A stretch of 64,000 nucleotides of DNA from assembly GCA_016182905.1 (NCBI GenBank), contig JACPFR010000009.1, positions 62,001 to 126,000 on the forward strand, given 5' to 3'. Numbering within the stretch: the first letter of the stretch is position 1; each line of letters starts with the position of its first letter. Positions 14,094 through 22,586 of the stretch are shown here, piece after piece. Below the pieces are notes generated by a model. It saw only the letters and a list, made by a program, of their open reading frames with translations, was not told the DNA's origin and made no database searches. A program made the position numbers and the translations under genes. This DNA is from Elusimicrobiota bacterium (GTDB lineage: Bacteria; Elusimicrobiota; Elusimicrobia; UBA1565; UBA9628).

Positions 14094-14744
14094 ATGAGAA
14101 CCATCCGCGAGAATTTCAGAAAGTCCGCTGTCGTTCTAGCGCTAAGTATTACGGCCCTGCCGAGCCTTGTCAATGCCCAACCCAAGAGTTTAACGTCCGT
14201 TAACAAAGACAAATCTTCCAACAAGTCAGATCTTAAGGACTCCGTCAAAGACACCAAGACCGGGGTTGCAAAGCTCATCGATATCACGCTCCAGAACGGC
14301 GTCGAAAGCAATGTTAGCAGCGTCCTCGCCGCAGTCATCGGACTTCCAAACGCGATGCCGATGAAGAAGCATGAAGTTGTGATGGGGCAAAGCGACAATG
14401 ACGTTGAGACACGCGCGTGCTATGTGATTTATGACAATACGGCGAGCGCAAATCCAGAAGCTGCTGAGAAACGCGCAACGTGCGCGTACATCGTCAGAAT
14501 CAAACGATCCGGGCTCGACAAACAGACGCGTTATTTCCGGATCGATCTCAATGGGAAGCTCGAAAAGGTCGTTCTTTCCCAGTCAAAATTCGACGAGAAC
14601 GGGAAAATTGTCCGCGGCTCCGGCGTCAAAACCGACCTCGACATCAATTCTCCGGAAGTGAAGAAAACCTTCGACGCTGAGATGAAGTTCTGGCTGAAGG
14701 ACTGGCTGAAGAAGCAGCAGAAGGCCCCCGCCAAGAAGGCCTGA
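14094..14744 (+). CDS. Secreted hypothetical protein
   Basis: A 216-aa protein. The signal peptide (AVVLALSITALPSLVNAQ) ends near residue 29. The mature part is polar, Lys/Asp-rich, with two Cys (about 108 and 125) and a strand-rich middle, and ends in a basic KKQQKAPAKKA tail. No family recognised. It is followed 2 nt later by 14747-15229, forming one of the few plus-strand units before 58 kb. Its start lies 7 nt from that of the divergent kinase. Confidence 0.7.
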   Translation: MRTIRENFRKSAVVLALSITALPSLVNAQPKSLTSVNKDKSSNKSDLKDSVKDTKTGVAKLIDITLQNGVESNVSSVLAAVIGLPNAMPMKKHEVVMGQSDNDVETRACYVIYDNTASANPEAAEKRATCAYIVRIKRSGLDKQTRYFRIDLNGKLEKVVLSQSKFDENGKIVRGSGVKTDLDINSPEVKKTFDAEMKFWLKDWLKKQQKAPAKKA

Positions 14745-14746
14745 CG

Positions 14747-15229
14747 ATGGCCGCGAAGGAGCTCCCCCCGCACGTCGGCGACCTGATGATGACGCAGGGC
14801 GCCGTGGTCTTCTTCGGCCCCGGCTACCTCGAGAACTCCATCAAGATCATCGAGGAGATGAAGGGCGCCCTGGAGCAGACGACTTTCCTGAGCTTCGAGA
14901 AGATCGACGACGTGGCTATCCCGGACGGCCCCGTCCTCAACTGCACGATGGTCTTCTTCCACCGCAAGCCGCCCCACATGGACCTCGGGGCCTGGGACAC
15001 GGCGCTCCTGCAGGGCATCGACCTGCGCGCCTTCCCGCCGAGACGCCTCGGCGTCCCCGACAAGACGCCGGAGGAGCCGACGGTGGAGCTGGCTCCGGCG
15101 GGCCGGGAGATGCAGCTCATCCTGTCCTGGCTGCGCCCGCTGGAAGCGGCCCACATCGTGCGCGTCGCGCGGGCGATCGAGCGTTCCTACCTCGAGCACG
15201 GCGGCGAATACGGGTCCCCTAGGACTTAA
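14747..15229 (+). CDS. Conserved hypothetical protein
   Basis: A 160-aa soluble protein without signal peptide or membrane segment. The ATG at 14747 follows AAGAAGG and sits 2 nt after the previous stop. Its alternating hydrophobic pattern and balanced composition look genuinely coding, but I recognise no family. The last 11 bases overlap convergently with 15219-15734. Confidence 0.65.
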   Translation: MAAKELPPHVGDLMMTQGAVVFFGPGYLENSIKIIEEMKGALEQTTFLSFEKIDDVAIPDGPVLNCTMVFFHRKPPHMDLGAWDTALLQGIDLRAFPPRRLGVPDKTPEEPTVELAPAGREMQLILSWLRPLEAAHIVRVARAIERSYLEHGGEYGSPRT

Positions 15230-15734
15230 AACGCATGCTCCCCACGACACCGCGAAAGATCGCGTCGTAGCGCCTCGCCTTTCTCCACGATTTCGGCAGC
15301 GGAAGCATCGCCCAATATACATGCCCGTTGGGCGCAACAAAAACATAGACGCGGTTGTCCTGGCTTAGTTCCACCATGGATTGAGTGAATATCCAGGATT
15401 TCGCCACGATGCCGTTTCGCAGTTTCACCTCGCGAATCGCGCCGGCGAGGTCCCCGTCGCCCTTGCGAAGCTCTTCGATCACGCCGTCCATCTTCGCTTT
15501 CGCCCCGGCGTCCTGGAGCGACAGCATCCACGGATACCCATCGCCAGGACCGGCGGAAATCGAGACTATCCCATACTCCTCGTCGGGCTTGGGCCACCCG
15601 AGAGGGAGATCGATGGTGATGCCGGATTTAAGCTCGAACGGCGCGGCGGCGATCCTGGGATTCGCGTCGATCCAGAGGATTACGGCGGCCATGAACACGA
15701 AAACAGCACCGGCAATCGCGGCGGTCTTCTTCAT
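15219..15734 (-). CDS. Membrane-anchored hypothetical protein
   Basis: A 171-aa protein with an N-terminal signal anchor (KKTAAIAGAVFVFMAAVILW) and a periplasmic domain of alternating strands. One stretch (GITIDLPLGWP) resembles the start of PsbP-like or secreted domains of unknown function, which is weak evidence. Its ATG overlaps the stop of the upstream gene by 4 nt, so it is coupled to the metallopeptidase-like protein. Function unknown. Confidence 0.65.
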   Translation of the reverse strand: MKKTAAIAGAVFVFMAAVILWIDANPRIAAAPFELKSGITIDLPLGWPKPDEEYGIVSISAGPGDGYPWMLSLQDAGAKAKMDGVIEELRKGDGDLAGAIREVKLRNGIVAKSWIFTQSMVELSQDNRVYVFVAPNGHVYWAMLPLPKSWRKARRYDAIFRGVVGSMRFKS

Positions 15735-17236
15735 CGGTCTCCCTGTTTGATCTGGAACCCGAACCGTGCCCGATAGGCCGCGTCGCGCCGGTCCGAGCTG
15801 GATATCAGAGCGGCGCGCTTGGCCAGCGTCTGCGTGTCCGCGCGCTGCTGGTCCGTCGGATAATCGCCGGCCGCCTGCCGCTCCTTCACCAAGTCGACGA
15901 TATCCTTTTCGTCGGTGAAGAATCGATAGAGCCCGTCGCCCTGCCCGTTGAGGTGATGATCGAGCTGCGGGCCCCCGGGCCCGACGGCGCCCGAGAGCAG
16001 GTCCCTGAATACCGCCCGCGCGCGCACATCATACTCGCTGGAGCCGATAGCTTTGGACATTTCCTGCGGGGTTTTGAACCTCTGCAGGATGTGGTCCTCC
16101 CAGAGTATCGCGATGAAGTTCTGATAACGGCCTCGGCGCGTGTCGCCGAGATGAGATATCTGCTCCGGAGTCATCTTCGCCTTCATCTCCTCGTAGACCT
16201 GAATTTGGGTCCGGTGCGCGGCGAATTCACTCGGGATGGCAAGCCCGTGATGAGCGGCCTGCTGCTCAAAATCACGAATGTGGCTCAGTTCGTGGGCGAC
16301 GACGGGAACGACGAAGCTGTCCGGCTCGGACATCATCTTCTTGTTGATGACCAGCGCATAACGATGCCCCTGAGCATCCGGAGACATGAGAGGCCGAGCG
16401 TAGGCGACTTGCCCGTCGTCCCAGGTGGAGGTGAAGCGCATATCGACGTCCTTCTGGACGCGCTCCCATCCTCCGAGGTCGCGTACCAAGGATCTCCCCG
16501 TCTCGGTCTTGTCCAGTTCGGCCCGCAATTCGCGCATTCGGCGTTTTTCGGCCGCCGACTCGCGGTCGACCGCGTACGACCCCAAATCCCAGAACGCCGC
16601 CCAGGTCTTCGCAAGGCTGGATGGACGCTCCGCACCCGGAGCCAGATAGGACCCGCCATCGAACGGCGAGGGAGGCGTGCCGCTCTTTCCGGCTTTGATC
16701 GCAAGTACGAAAGGACGCGTGTCGGGAGGAGAACTTCCAAGCCCATGAGGCCTCGCGGCGCTCTCTGAGGAAGCGCCCGTCCAATCCGGAGCCGCCGCCC
16801 TGCGGTTCTTGACCTGATGATACGCCGCCAGCAGGCTGGGATCGCGGGGATGTTTCTTGAGGGCGCCCTCCGCGAAGGCTTGGGCACTCTTGTAATCGCC
16901 CGACTGCGCCAGGGCCAATATCTCCTGGGTCGCCCCCGCCGCCTCCCCGTTCTTCGCCGACAGGAGGCGGGCCGCTTCCAGGGCCCGATCCGTCCTCCCG
17001 AGCAATCGGTAGGCCTCACTGAGTTCGGCCAAACCCGAAGGATCGAGCGCGGCACGGTCCAGACGGTCGAGCCGCGCGAGAGCCTTTGTCTTGCCGTCGG
17101 CGTCCAATGCCTTGATCAGGTCCGGAAGCGGCTGTTTCTCAGCAGCGGCGGAGATCGCCGCTAGAACGGGCGAAAGCGGCGGTTGGGCCTGCGCGGAAGC
17201 CAGAAACACGGCAAGGAGACTCGCACCGACCAGCAT
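15731..17236 (-). CDS. Secreted TPR protein with a zincin-like HExxH domain
   Basis: The protein has 501 aa from the ATG at 17236, which starts a signal peptide (MLVGASLLAVFLASAQA) 6 nt after a TATATT box. TPR-type helices occupy about residues 30-150. A Pro/Ser linker leads to a domain with VVAHELSHIRDFEQQ, a gluzincin-like HExxH site, and a downstream FAAHRTQIQVYEE helix that could supply the third ligand. It is a probable extracytoplasmic metallopeptidase. Substrate unknown. The gene is coupled to 15219-15734. Confidence 0.7.
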   Translation of the reverse strand: MLVGASLLAVFLASAQAQPPLSPVLAAISAAAEKQPLPDLIKALDADGKTKALARLDRLDRAALDPSGLAELSEAYRLLGRTDRALEAARLLSAKNGEAAGATQEILALAQSGDYKSAQAFAEGALKKHPRDPSLLAAYHQVKNRRAAAPDWTGASSESAARPHGLGSSPPDTRPFVLAIKAGKSGTPPSPFDGGSYLAPGAERPSSLAKTWAAFWDLGSYAVDRESAAEKRRMRELRAELDKTETGRSLVRDLGGWERVQKDVDMRFTSTWDDGQVAYARPLMSPDAQGHRYALVINKKMMSEPDSFVVPVVAHELSHIRDFEQQAAHHGLAIPSEFAAHRTQIQVYEEMKAKMTPEQISHLGDTRRGRYQNFIAILWEDHILQRFKTPQEMSKAIGSSEYDVRARAVFRDLLSGAVGPGGPQLDHHLNGQGDGLYRFFTDEKDIVDLVKERQAAGDYPTDQQRADTQTLAKRAALISSSDRRDAAYRARFGFQIKQGDR

Positions 17237-17242
17237 GCTCGG

Positions 17243-17271
17243 AATATAACCCCGGATCCGTCGAAAGTCAA
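17243..17271 (-). promoter_or_regulatory. Promoter of the zincin-like gene
   Basis: TTGACT (17271-17266), 17-bp spacer, TATATT (17248-17243), 6 nt before the ATG and without a ribosome site. A leaderless transcript is predicted. Confidence 0.7.
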
Positions 17272-17272
17272 C

Positions 17273-17298
17273 AATGGTTCCAATCAATGGTTCCAATC
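17273..17298. repeat. Tandem 13-bp repeat
   Basis: Two perfect copies of AATGGTTCCAATC, at 17273-17285 and 17286-17298, abut the upstream edge of the promoter at 17243-17271. They could be operator half-sites or part of the adjacent palindromic element. Confidence 0.8.
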
Positions 17299-17307
17299 AG
17301 GACCGGG

Positions 17308-17327
17308 GACTGTTTCCGGAAACAGTC
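17308..17327. repeat. Perfect 20-bp palindrome
   Basis: GACTGTTTCCGGAAACAGTC has 10-base arms and no loop. It shares its last base with the 34-bp palindrome that follows. Confidence 0.9.
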
Positions 17328-17360
17328 GTCGGGAACTCGCACCGGTGCGAGTTCCCGACG
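17327..17360. repeat. Perfect 34-bp palindrome
   Basis: Arms 17327-17343 and 17344-17360 are exact reverse complements centred on ACC/GGT. It lies 24 nt after the ftsH-like gene ends, but no T-run follows on either strand. It may be a bidirectional hairpin, a REP-like element or a protein-binding site. Confidence 0.9.
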
Positions 17361-17383
17361 GTGAGGACGGAGGACGCCTTCCT

Positions 17384-19012
17384 TTAGATGGACTCGAGCA
17401 AGGGACGCGGCTGCTTGCCGTATTCCTTGAAGATGTCCACGATCTCGTCGTAGTCGAGCTCCTCGCGCTTGAGCAGCTCGCCCGCGAAGCGCTCGACGAT
17501 GTGCCACTCGGCGCGCAGCGTCTTCTCGGTCTCCGCCATCGCGTTGCGCAGGATCTTGTTGGTGTCCGCGTTGAGGCTGCGCTTGACGTCCTCGGAGATG
17601 TGCTCCCAGGGCATCGTCGCGTAGTTGCCGACGTAGCCGCTCTCGCCCATGCCGATGGACCACACCATCCAGTGCGCGTGGCGCATCGCGTTGGAGAAGT
17701 CGGACCCGACGCCCTCGGTCGTGACGCCGTACTTGATCTTCTCGGCCAGGTAGCCGCCGAGGGAGACCTTGATGTTGGCGTACAGCGAGGCGGAGTCGTC
17801 GAGGATGATCTCGCCGCGGGGCACGGAGTGCACGACGCCCAGCACGCCGCCGCGCTCGATGATGGAGGCCTTGAACACGTCGCGGGTCGGGTGCTCGAGG
17901 TACATCTGCACGAGGTGGCCCGCCTCGTGGAAGGCGGTCATCTCGCGCTCTTTAGCGGTCATGCTCACGCGATGCGCTATGCCGAGCTCGATGCGGTCGA
18001 GCGCGGCCACGCAGTCCTTGTAGGAGATCAGCTCGCGGCGCTCGCGGGTCGCGATCAGGGCGGCCTCCTTCAGGACGTTCTCGATCGAGGCGGGCGAGTA
18101 GCGGACGGTCTTGCGCGCCAGGCGGGCGAGGTCGATGGACGGGTCGCACTTGAGCTTCTTCGAGTAGTACTCGAAGATGTCGAGGCGCTCCTTGAGGTTC
18201 GGGAGGTCGACGCGGATCGTGCGGTCGAGGCGGCCGGGGCGGACCAGCGCCTCGTCGAGGATGTCGAGGCTGGCGTTCGTCGCCGCGATGACGACCACGT
18301 CGGCGTCGGTCTCGTTGAGGCCGTCCATCTCGACGAGCAATTGATTGAGGGTGCTGTTGGACTCGGACGTGCCCCCGTCCATCATGCCGCCGAAGCGCCG
18401 CTTCTGGCCGATGACCTCGATCTCGTCGATGAAGAGGATGCAGACGCCGTGGGCCTGGGCGTAGAGCCGGGCGCGGCGGAAGATCTTGCGCACGCGGGCC
18501 GCGCCGGTGCCGACGAAGATCTCGATGAACTCGGAGGCGGAGGTGGTCAGGAACGGCACGCCGGCCTCGGTCGCGATGGCCTTGGCGAGCAAGGTCTTGC
18601 CGCAGCCGGGAGGGCCCGCGAGGACCATGCCGCGGATGATCTTGCCGCCGACCTTGCGCAGGAGGGCGCGGTCCTTGATGAGCTGGACGATCTCCCAGGC
18701 CTCGCGCTTGGGCTCGGCCAGGCCGACGACGTCGCTGAACTTGACGTTGATCTTGGTCGGGTCGACCTTCTTCTTGGAGATGTCGGACAGGCCGCCGTAT
18801 TGGAACGTGTAAAGGAAGAAGACGAAGATCAGCGAGTTGATGATGCTCGAGGGCAGCGAGATCACGTTGAACCCGATGATGTAGCGGGCGACGCTCTCCT
18901 CGAGGCGGGTCAGGTACCAGAGAGGGAGGAGGACGGCGGCGAGGACGATGAAGGCGAGGACGAGGTGGATCCAGTAGAACTCCCACCACAGTTTGAATTT
19001 AGCCCAGTTCAT
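17384..19012 (-). CDS. ftsH: FtsH-like membrane AAA zinc protease
   Basis: A 542-aa protein with two N-terminal membrane segments (about 15-35 and 48-70) separated by a very short loop. The AAA module has Walker A GPPGCGKT (133-140) and Walker B ILFIDEIE (193-199). The zinc site is HEAGH (362-366), with a later SDFSNA segment supplying the third ligand. It is shorter than typical FtsH (about 610-650 aa) because the periplasmic domain and C-terminal tail are reduced. AAGGAGA precedes the ATG. Probably a specialised paralogue in quality control of membrane proteins, perhaps for the neighbouring pilus-like genes (inference). Confidence 0.9.
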   Translation of the reverse strand: MNWAKFKLWWEFYWIHLVLAFIVLAAVLLPLWYLTRLEESVARYIIGFNVISLPSSIINSLIFVFFLYTFQYGGLSDISKKKVDPTKINVKFSDVVGLAEPKREAWEIVQLIKDRALLRKVGGKIIRGMVLAGPPGCGKTLLAKAIATEAGVPFLTTSASEFIEIFVGTGAARVRKIFRRARLYAQAHGVCILFIDEIEVIGQKRRFGGMMDGGTSESNSTLNQLLVEMDGLNETDADVVVIAATNASLDILDEALVRPGRLDRTIRVDLPNLKERLDIFEYYSKKLKCDPSIDLARLARKTVRYSPASIENVLKEAALIATRERRELISYKDCVAALDRIELGIAHRVSMTAKEREMTAFHEAGHLVQMYLEHPTRDVFKASIIERGGVLGVVHSVPRGEIILDDSASLYANIKVSLGGYLAEKIKYGVTTEGVGSDFSNAMRHAHWMVWSIGMGESGYVGNYATMPWEHISEDVKRSLNADTNKILRNAMAETEKTLRAEWHIVERFAGELLKREELDYDEIVDIFKEYGKQPRPLLESI

Positions 19013-19077
19013 GCGGTCTCCTTGGGCGCGTCGGACGCGCGTCGCCCTGCGACCCGTGAATCATAGCAATTGTTCCC

Positions 19078-19572
19078 TTACGGGCTGATGCCGGGGAGGA
19101 CGAAGGCGATCGGACGGTCGCGGTTGGGCACGTACTTCGTCGAGCAGACGACGAAGCCGGTGGTCTTGTAGAAGGGCATCTGCAGCGGCTTCGTGCAGGC
19201 GGTCACGGTCACGACGTTCCAGACCTGGGTGCGCTGGACGGTGACGCCGGGCTTGCTCGGGCAGTTGGCGGTCTGGCGGCAGAAATCGACGAGGTCGAGG
19301 AACTTGGCGGCGGGGGTGCCGTAGCCGAGGTAGGTCAGGACCTTCTCCTGGATGTGCGGGCGGAGGGTGCCTTCGTCCCAGCCCTCGTGAATGGCGTTGC
19401 GGTGGGATTCCAGCTGCCAGCGGCGGGCGGCGTAGAAGGAGGCGATCTCGAGCTTCTGCATCAGGATCAAGAGGGCGAAGACCTTCGCGAAGGCGAACAG
19501 GAAGAACATGAAGATCGGGAAGAGGAGGACGGTCTCGGTGGTGGCCTGACCGCGCCGGCCCAGCCGTCTCAC
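19078..19572 (-). CDS. TadE-like pseudopilin
   Basis: The protein has 164 aa from the GTG at 19572, which overlaps the stop of the preceding gene as GTGA. It starts with a short basic leader and a TadE-type segment (GQATTETVLLFPIFMFFLFA), a prepilin-peptidase-like Gly followed by a Glu at +5/+6 and a hydrophobic helix. Four Cys in the C-terminal half may form disulfides. It is probably a minor pilin or pseudopilin working with 19569-20684 and the tad operon further upstream. Confidence 0.75.
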   Translation of the reverse strand: MRRLGRRGQATTETVLLFPIFMFFLFAFAKVFALLILMQKLEIASFYAARRWQLESHRNAIHEGWDEGTLRPHIQEKVLTYLGYGTPAAKFLDLVDFCRQTANCPSKPGVTVQRTQVWNVVTVTACTKPLQMPFYKTTGFVVCSTKYVPNRDRPIAFVLPGISP

Positions 19573-20684
19573 GGGAACTGCCTCACCTGGAACTTGGGCG
19601 TGGGCTCCGGCCAGACCTTGGCGTTCGGGTTGTTGGCGCCGACGGAGACGGTCGTGTGCAGCTCGGGGGCGGAGTTCCGGAAATGCTGGGGCATGTTGCC
19701 GAAGTCCACGTTGAAGTAGTTCTTGCCCGGTATCTGCCACTTGAGCGTCAGCGACAGGCCCGGGTACTCGGATCCGTTCGGCTTGCTCAGGGCGTCTATC
19801 GAGGTCTTGTCGACGGTCTGGATCTGAAAAAGGCCGCCGCCCGGGCCGCAGCCCTCGGGGGACGTGCCGGGACCGTCCGGAAGTTTCTCGGGCGGATCGG
19901 TGCCGAAGACGCGGTACTGCTGGATGCCGGTGCCGCCCAGGTGGCGATTGCCGTGGTAGACCAGGTTCTTGACGCAATGCGCCTCGGTCTTGAAGTTGAC
20001 CAGGGCCACGTCGAAGCTGCGCGCGAGCTCCGTGCCGTAGACGGCGGGATCGCCGGTGTTGAGCCAGTAGGACTTCTGGAGGAAGCTGTGGTTCGAGTCC
20101 TTGGTCAGGCGCTTGAGGACCTGCCACTGGGCGTCCTCGACCGAGCCGAGCAGGGAGAAGACCTGCACGTAGAGCTTGTACACCTCGGAAGCGAGGTCCC
20201 AGGGATGCCAGAACTTGTTGGCGTTGTCGAGCGAGAAGAGCACGACGGGGTCGTCGATCTGCGGGTTCGTCGAGTTCTTGCCGACGCCCTTGCCGCCGTA
20301 CTCGATGTCCCAGACGTCCTCGTTCTTGAACTCCTTCTTGCCGCTGCGGCTGCGCGGGAAGATGCCGTTCTGGTAGAGGATCTCGGCGTAGGTGATCTTG
20401 TCGCAGTGCTCGACCTTGCCTTCGCACTCGGCCGGGAAGTCGTCGTAGCCCTGCTCGAAGATGCGCATCGGGAAGGCGCCGTTGACGTAGGCGGTGCGGT
20501 TCAGGAAGTCGGAGTAGTTCGTGGCCTCGACGAAGGCCGCGGCGTCCATCGCGAACTGATGCTTGATCTTCTCGCGGGACAGCTTCGCCGTCTCGTAGAT
20601 GAGATAGACGAAAAGAAAAAGAGTCGGGAAGAGCAGCATCGCCGGGATGACGATCTGCCCCGCCCGCGACTTCCAGGGCCTCAT
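19569..20684 (-). CDS. TadG/TadE-like pilus assembly protein
   Basis: A 371-aa protein with an N-terminal RAGQIVIPAMLLFPTLFLFV segment typical of TadG-type proteins, then a large extracytoplasmic domain with several Cys. The ATG at 20684 lies 6 nt after CATAAT and has no ribosome site. It is coupled to the TadE-like gene. TadG proteins often carry a von Willebrand domain; I cannot identify one here. Confidence 0.75.
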   Translation of the reverse strand: MRPWKSRAGQIVIPAMLLFPTLFLFVYLIYETAKLSREKIKHQFAMDAAAFVEATNYSDFLNRTAYVNGAFPMRIFEQGYDDFPAECEGKVEHCDKITYAEILYQNGIFPRSRSGKKEFKNEDVWDIEYGGKGVGKNSTNPQIDDPVVLFSLDNANKFWHPWDLASEVYKLYVQVFSLLGSVEDAQWQVLKRLTKDSNHSFLQKSYWLNTGDPAVYGTELARSFDVALVNFKTEAHCVKNLVYHGNRHLGGTGIQQYRVFGTDPPEKLPDGPGTSPEGCGPGGGLFQIQTVDKTSIDALSKPNGSEYPGLSLTLKWQIPGKNYFNVDFGNMPQHFRNSAPELHTTVSVGANNPNAKVWPEPTPKFQVRQFP

Positions 20685-20690
20685 GGATGA

Positions 20691-20718
20691 ATTATGACCG
20701 GTTTTGGTCGAAATTCAA
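20691..20718 (-). promoter_or_regulatory. Promoter of the TadG/TadE-like pair
   Basis: TTGAAT (20718-20713), 16-bp spacer, CATAAT (20696-20691), ending 6 nt before the ATG at 20684. A leaderless start is predicted. Confidence 0.6.
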
Positions 20719-20740
20719 TGTCGAAACGGTTAAAAATCGG

Positions 20741-21811
20741 TTACTTAGCGGGAGAGGGCGGGACGGGGACGACGGGGCCGAGGAAGGCGGCGGCGGCTTC
20801 GCTGTACTGGTGGGTGGCGTGCTCGTAATCGACGCTGGCCATCACCAGGCTGCGCAGTTGGCCGCCGAGGATCCGGTGCACCCGCAATTGGGTGGTCATG
20901 GAGTAGGTCTCGCCGCGCACGGTTTCGACCTCCACCCAGAGAGCGCGCTCCCCCCACCCCTTGAGCATCGCGGCCATGCTCGCCGTGTAGGCGGCGTAAT
21001 CGGCGTCGGACATGCGCACGGTCGTGCCCATGTTGAAGATCAGCAGGCCGACCTCGGGGTCGTCGGAGGGGATGTTCTTGGCGACGAAGGCCGCGGCCTT
21101 CTCGGGCGGGCAGGGGGCGAGCTGGAGGAAGGCGGCCTCCTCGCGGGTGCGCAGGGCGATCTTGTCGAGCGCCGCGTCGAGCTCGGCGATCGCGGGGAGG
21201 TTGTCGGGCCAGATGCCCGCGGTCAGCCAGCGGCGGTCGGAGATGTCCTCGGACTGGAGGGGCCGGGCCTCGAGGCCGACGCGCGCGGAGACGAGGGCCG
21301 GATCGAAGGTCGGCACCGGGGTGACCAGGTCGGCGGCCAGGTTGACGCCGGCGCCGGCGTTGACCTCGACGAGATAATACGGCAGGTCGCGCCGCTGGAA
21401 GAACAGCATGGCGGGAGCCGTCCACAGGATCGCGCGGCCCGCGATGTAGGTGCGCCGCTGGCCGCTCTTCAGGTTCTCGAAGAAGGACGGCGGCGGCGCG
21501 GCGAGGAAGCGCGCGAGGGCCACGGACGGGTCGGCCTCCGCGGTCCCCCCGCACGACGGGAAGTACGGCACGAGCGGGCAATCCGCGTCGCTCAGCGCCT
21601 CGAAGTGGAGGCAGGTGAGGTACAGGCTCCAGGCCTCGGTCCAGGCGACGAAGGCGCGCTTCTCCCAGGCCTTGGCGATCGGCTTCCACCAAGCGGGGTC
21701 GCCGCGCTTGAGCTGCTCGGCGGTCCAGCGGAGGATGGCCGACGTGACCGGCAGCGCCCCGGCCTGAAGGGCGCCGCGCTCCAGCTGGGAGACGAACTCC
21801 TCTTTCGTCAC
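20741..21811 (-). CDS. DUF2332-family protein
   Basis: The protein has 356 aa from a GTG at 21811. Features that match DUF2332 from memory are a Pro-rich ALARFLAAPPPSF stretch, then YYLVEVNAGAGVNLAADL and RRWLTAGIWPDN. The VEVNAGAGVNL motif resembles a nucleotide- or SAM-binding loop, but the family has no settled function. It follows the LuxR-type regulator by 16 nt and is probably cotranscribed. Confidence 0.75.
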   Translation of the reverse strand: MTKEEFVSQLERGALQAGALPVTSAILRWTAEQLKRGDPAWWKPIAKAWEKRAFVAWTEAWSLYLTCLHFEALSDADCPLVPYFPSCGGTAEADPSVALARFLAAPPPSFFENLKSGQRRTYIAGRAILWTAPAMLFFQRRDLPYYLVEVNAGAGVNLAADLVTPVPTFDPALVSARVGLEARPLQSEDISDRRWLTAGIWPDNLPAIAELDAALDKIALRTREEAAFLQLAPCPPEKAAAFVAKNIPSDDPEVGLLIFNMGTTVRMSDADYAAYTASMAAMLKGWGERALWVEVETVRGETYSMTTQLRVHRILGGQLRSLVMASVDYEHATHQYSEAAAAFLGPVVPVPPSPAK

Positions 21812-21827
21812 CGTCGGTATCGGCGGG

Positions 21828-22508
21828 TCAGTTGGGGTCTTCGGGCGAGATCAGGCCCATCTCGATGCCCTTGACGACGGCCTCGGTGCGGTTGCTGACC
21901 TCGAGCTTCTGGAAAATGGCGTTGAGGTGGTTCTTGATGGTCTTGACCGAGCACTCCATCTTGGCCGCGATCTCCTTGTTCGACATGCCGGTCCCGAGGA
22001 ACACGAGCACGCGGATCTCGGTCTTCGTCAGCGCGACCGGCGAGTTGCCGTCGCCGCTGGCCATCTGGCGCAGGCCCTGGAGGAGCTTGCCCATCACCTG
22101 CTGCGGGATCATCACGCCGTCGTTGGCGAAGGCCTTGAGGGCGTTGACGAGCTCGGCGGCGGGGAGCATCTTCGAGAGGTAGCCGTTGGCGCCGGCCTGG
22201 ATCGACTCCATCACGTGGGCCTCGTCCTCGTAGGAGGAAAGGATGAGGACGTTCGTGTTGGGGCATTCCTTGCGGATCAGCCGCGTCGCGGCGACGCCGT
22301 CGAGGTGCGGGAGCTTGATGTCCATCAGGATCACGTCGGGCTTGAGCTTGCGCGCCAAGCGGACGGCTTCCTGGCCGTCGGCGGCCTCGCCGACCACCTC
22401 GATGATCTTCTCGTTCTCGAGCAGATCCTTGATGCCTTCACGGAAAAGAGTTTGGTCGTCGGCGATCAGCACCTTCACGCGTTTCTTCGGGGCAGCCTTC
22501 GAAGCCAT
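21828..22508 (-). CDS. NarL/LuxR-family response regulator
   Basis: A 226-aa protein. Receiver domain (1-130) with phospho-acceptor Asp63 (VILMDIKLP) and acidic pocket DD17-18; a LuxR-type helix-turn-helix at about 155-215 (LTKTEIRVLVFLGTGMSNKE). The receiver looks competent. It closes the two-component cluster whose kinases lie upstream at 22587-25587. An AGGAGG ribosome site precedes the ATG. The partner kinase cannot be told from sequence. Confidence 0.92.
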   Translation of the reverse strand: MASKAAPKKRVKVLIADDQTLFREGIKDLLENEKIIEVVGEAADGQEAVRLARKLKPDVILMDIKLPHLDGVAATRLIRKECPNTNVLILSSYEDEAHVMESIQAGANGYLSKMLPAAELVNALKAFANDGVMIPQQVMGKLLQGLRQMASGDGNSPVALTKTEIRVLVFLGTGMSNKEIAAKMECSVKTIKNHLNAIFQKLEVSNRTEAVVKGIEMGLISPEDPN

Positions 22509-22586
22509 TTCGATCCTCCTGACAGTTGGCCTAGTTTAGCAGAAAATTATGGACGGATTTCACAAAAAGGTCAAGCCCGGGGAGTC

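Noticed and set aside
14531..15346. Minus-strand 271-codon frame opposite 14747-15229
   Set aside because: The plus frame has a proper ribosome site, operon spacing and balanced composition; the minus frame is Arg/Gly-rich and overlaps the neighbouring minus gene.
17327..17360. Rho-independent terminator for the ftsH-like gene
   Set aside because: The stem is strong but loopless and no T-run follows on the minus strand, so it is listed as a palindrome instead.
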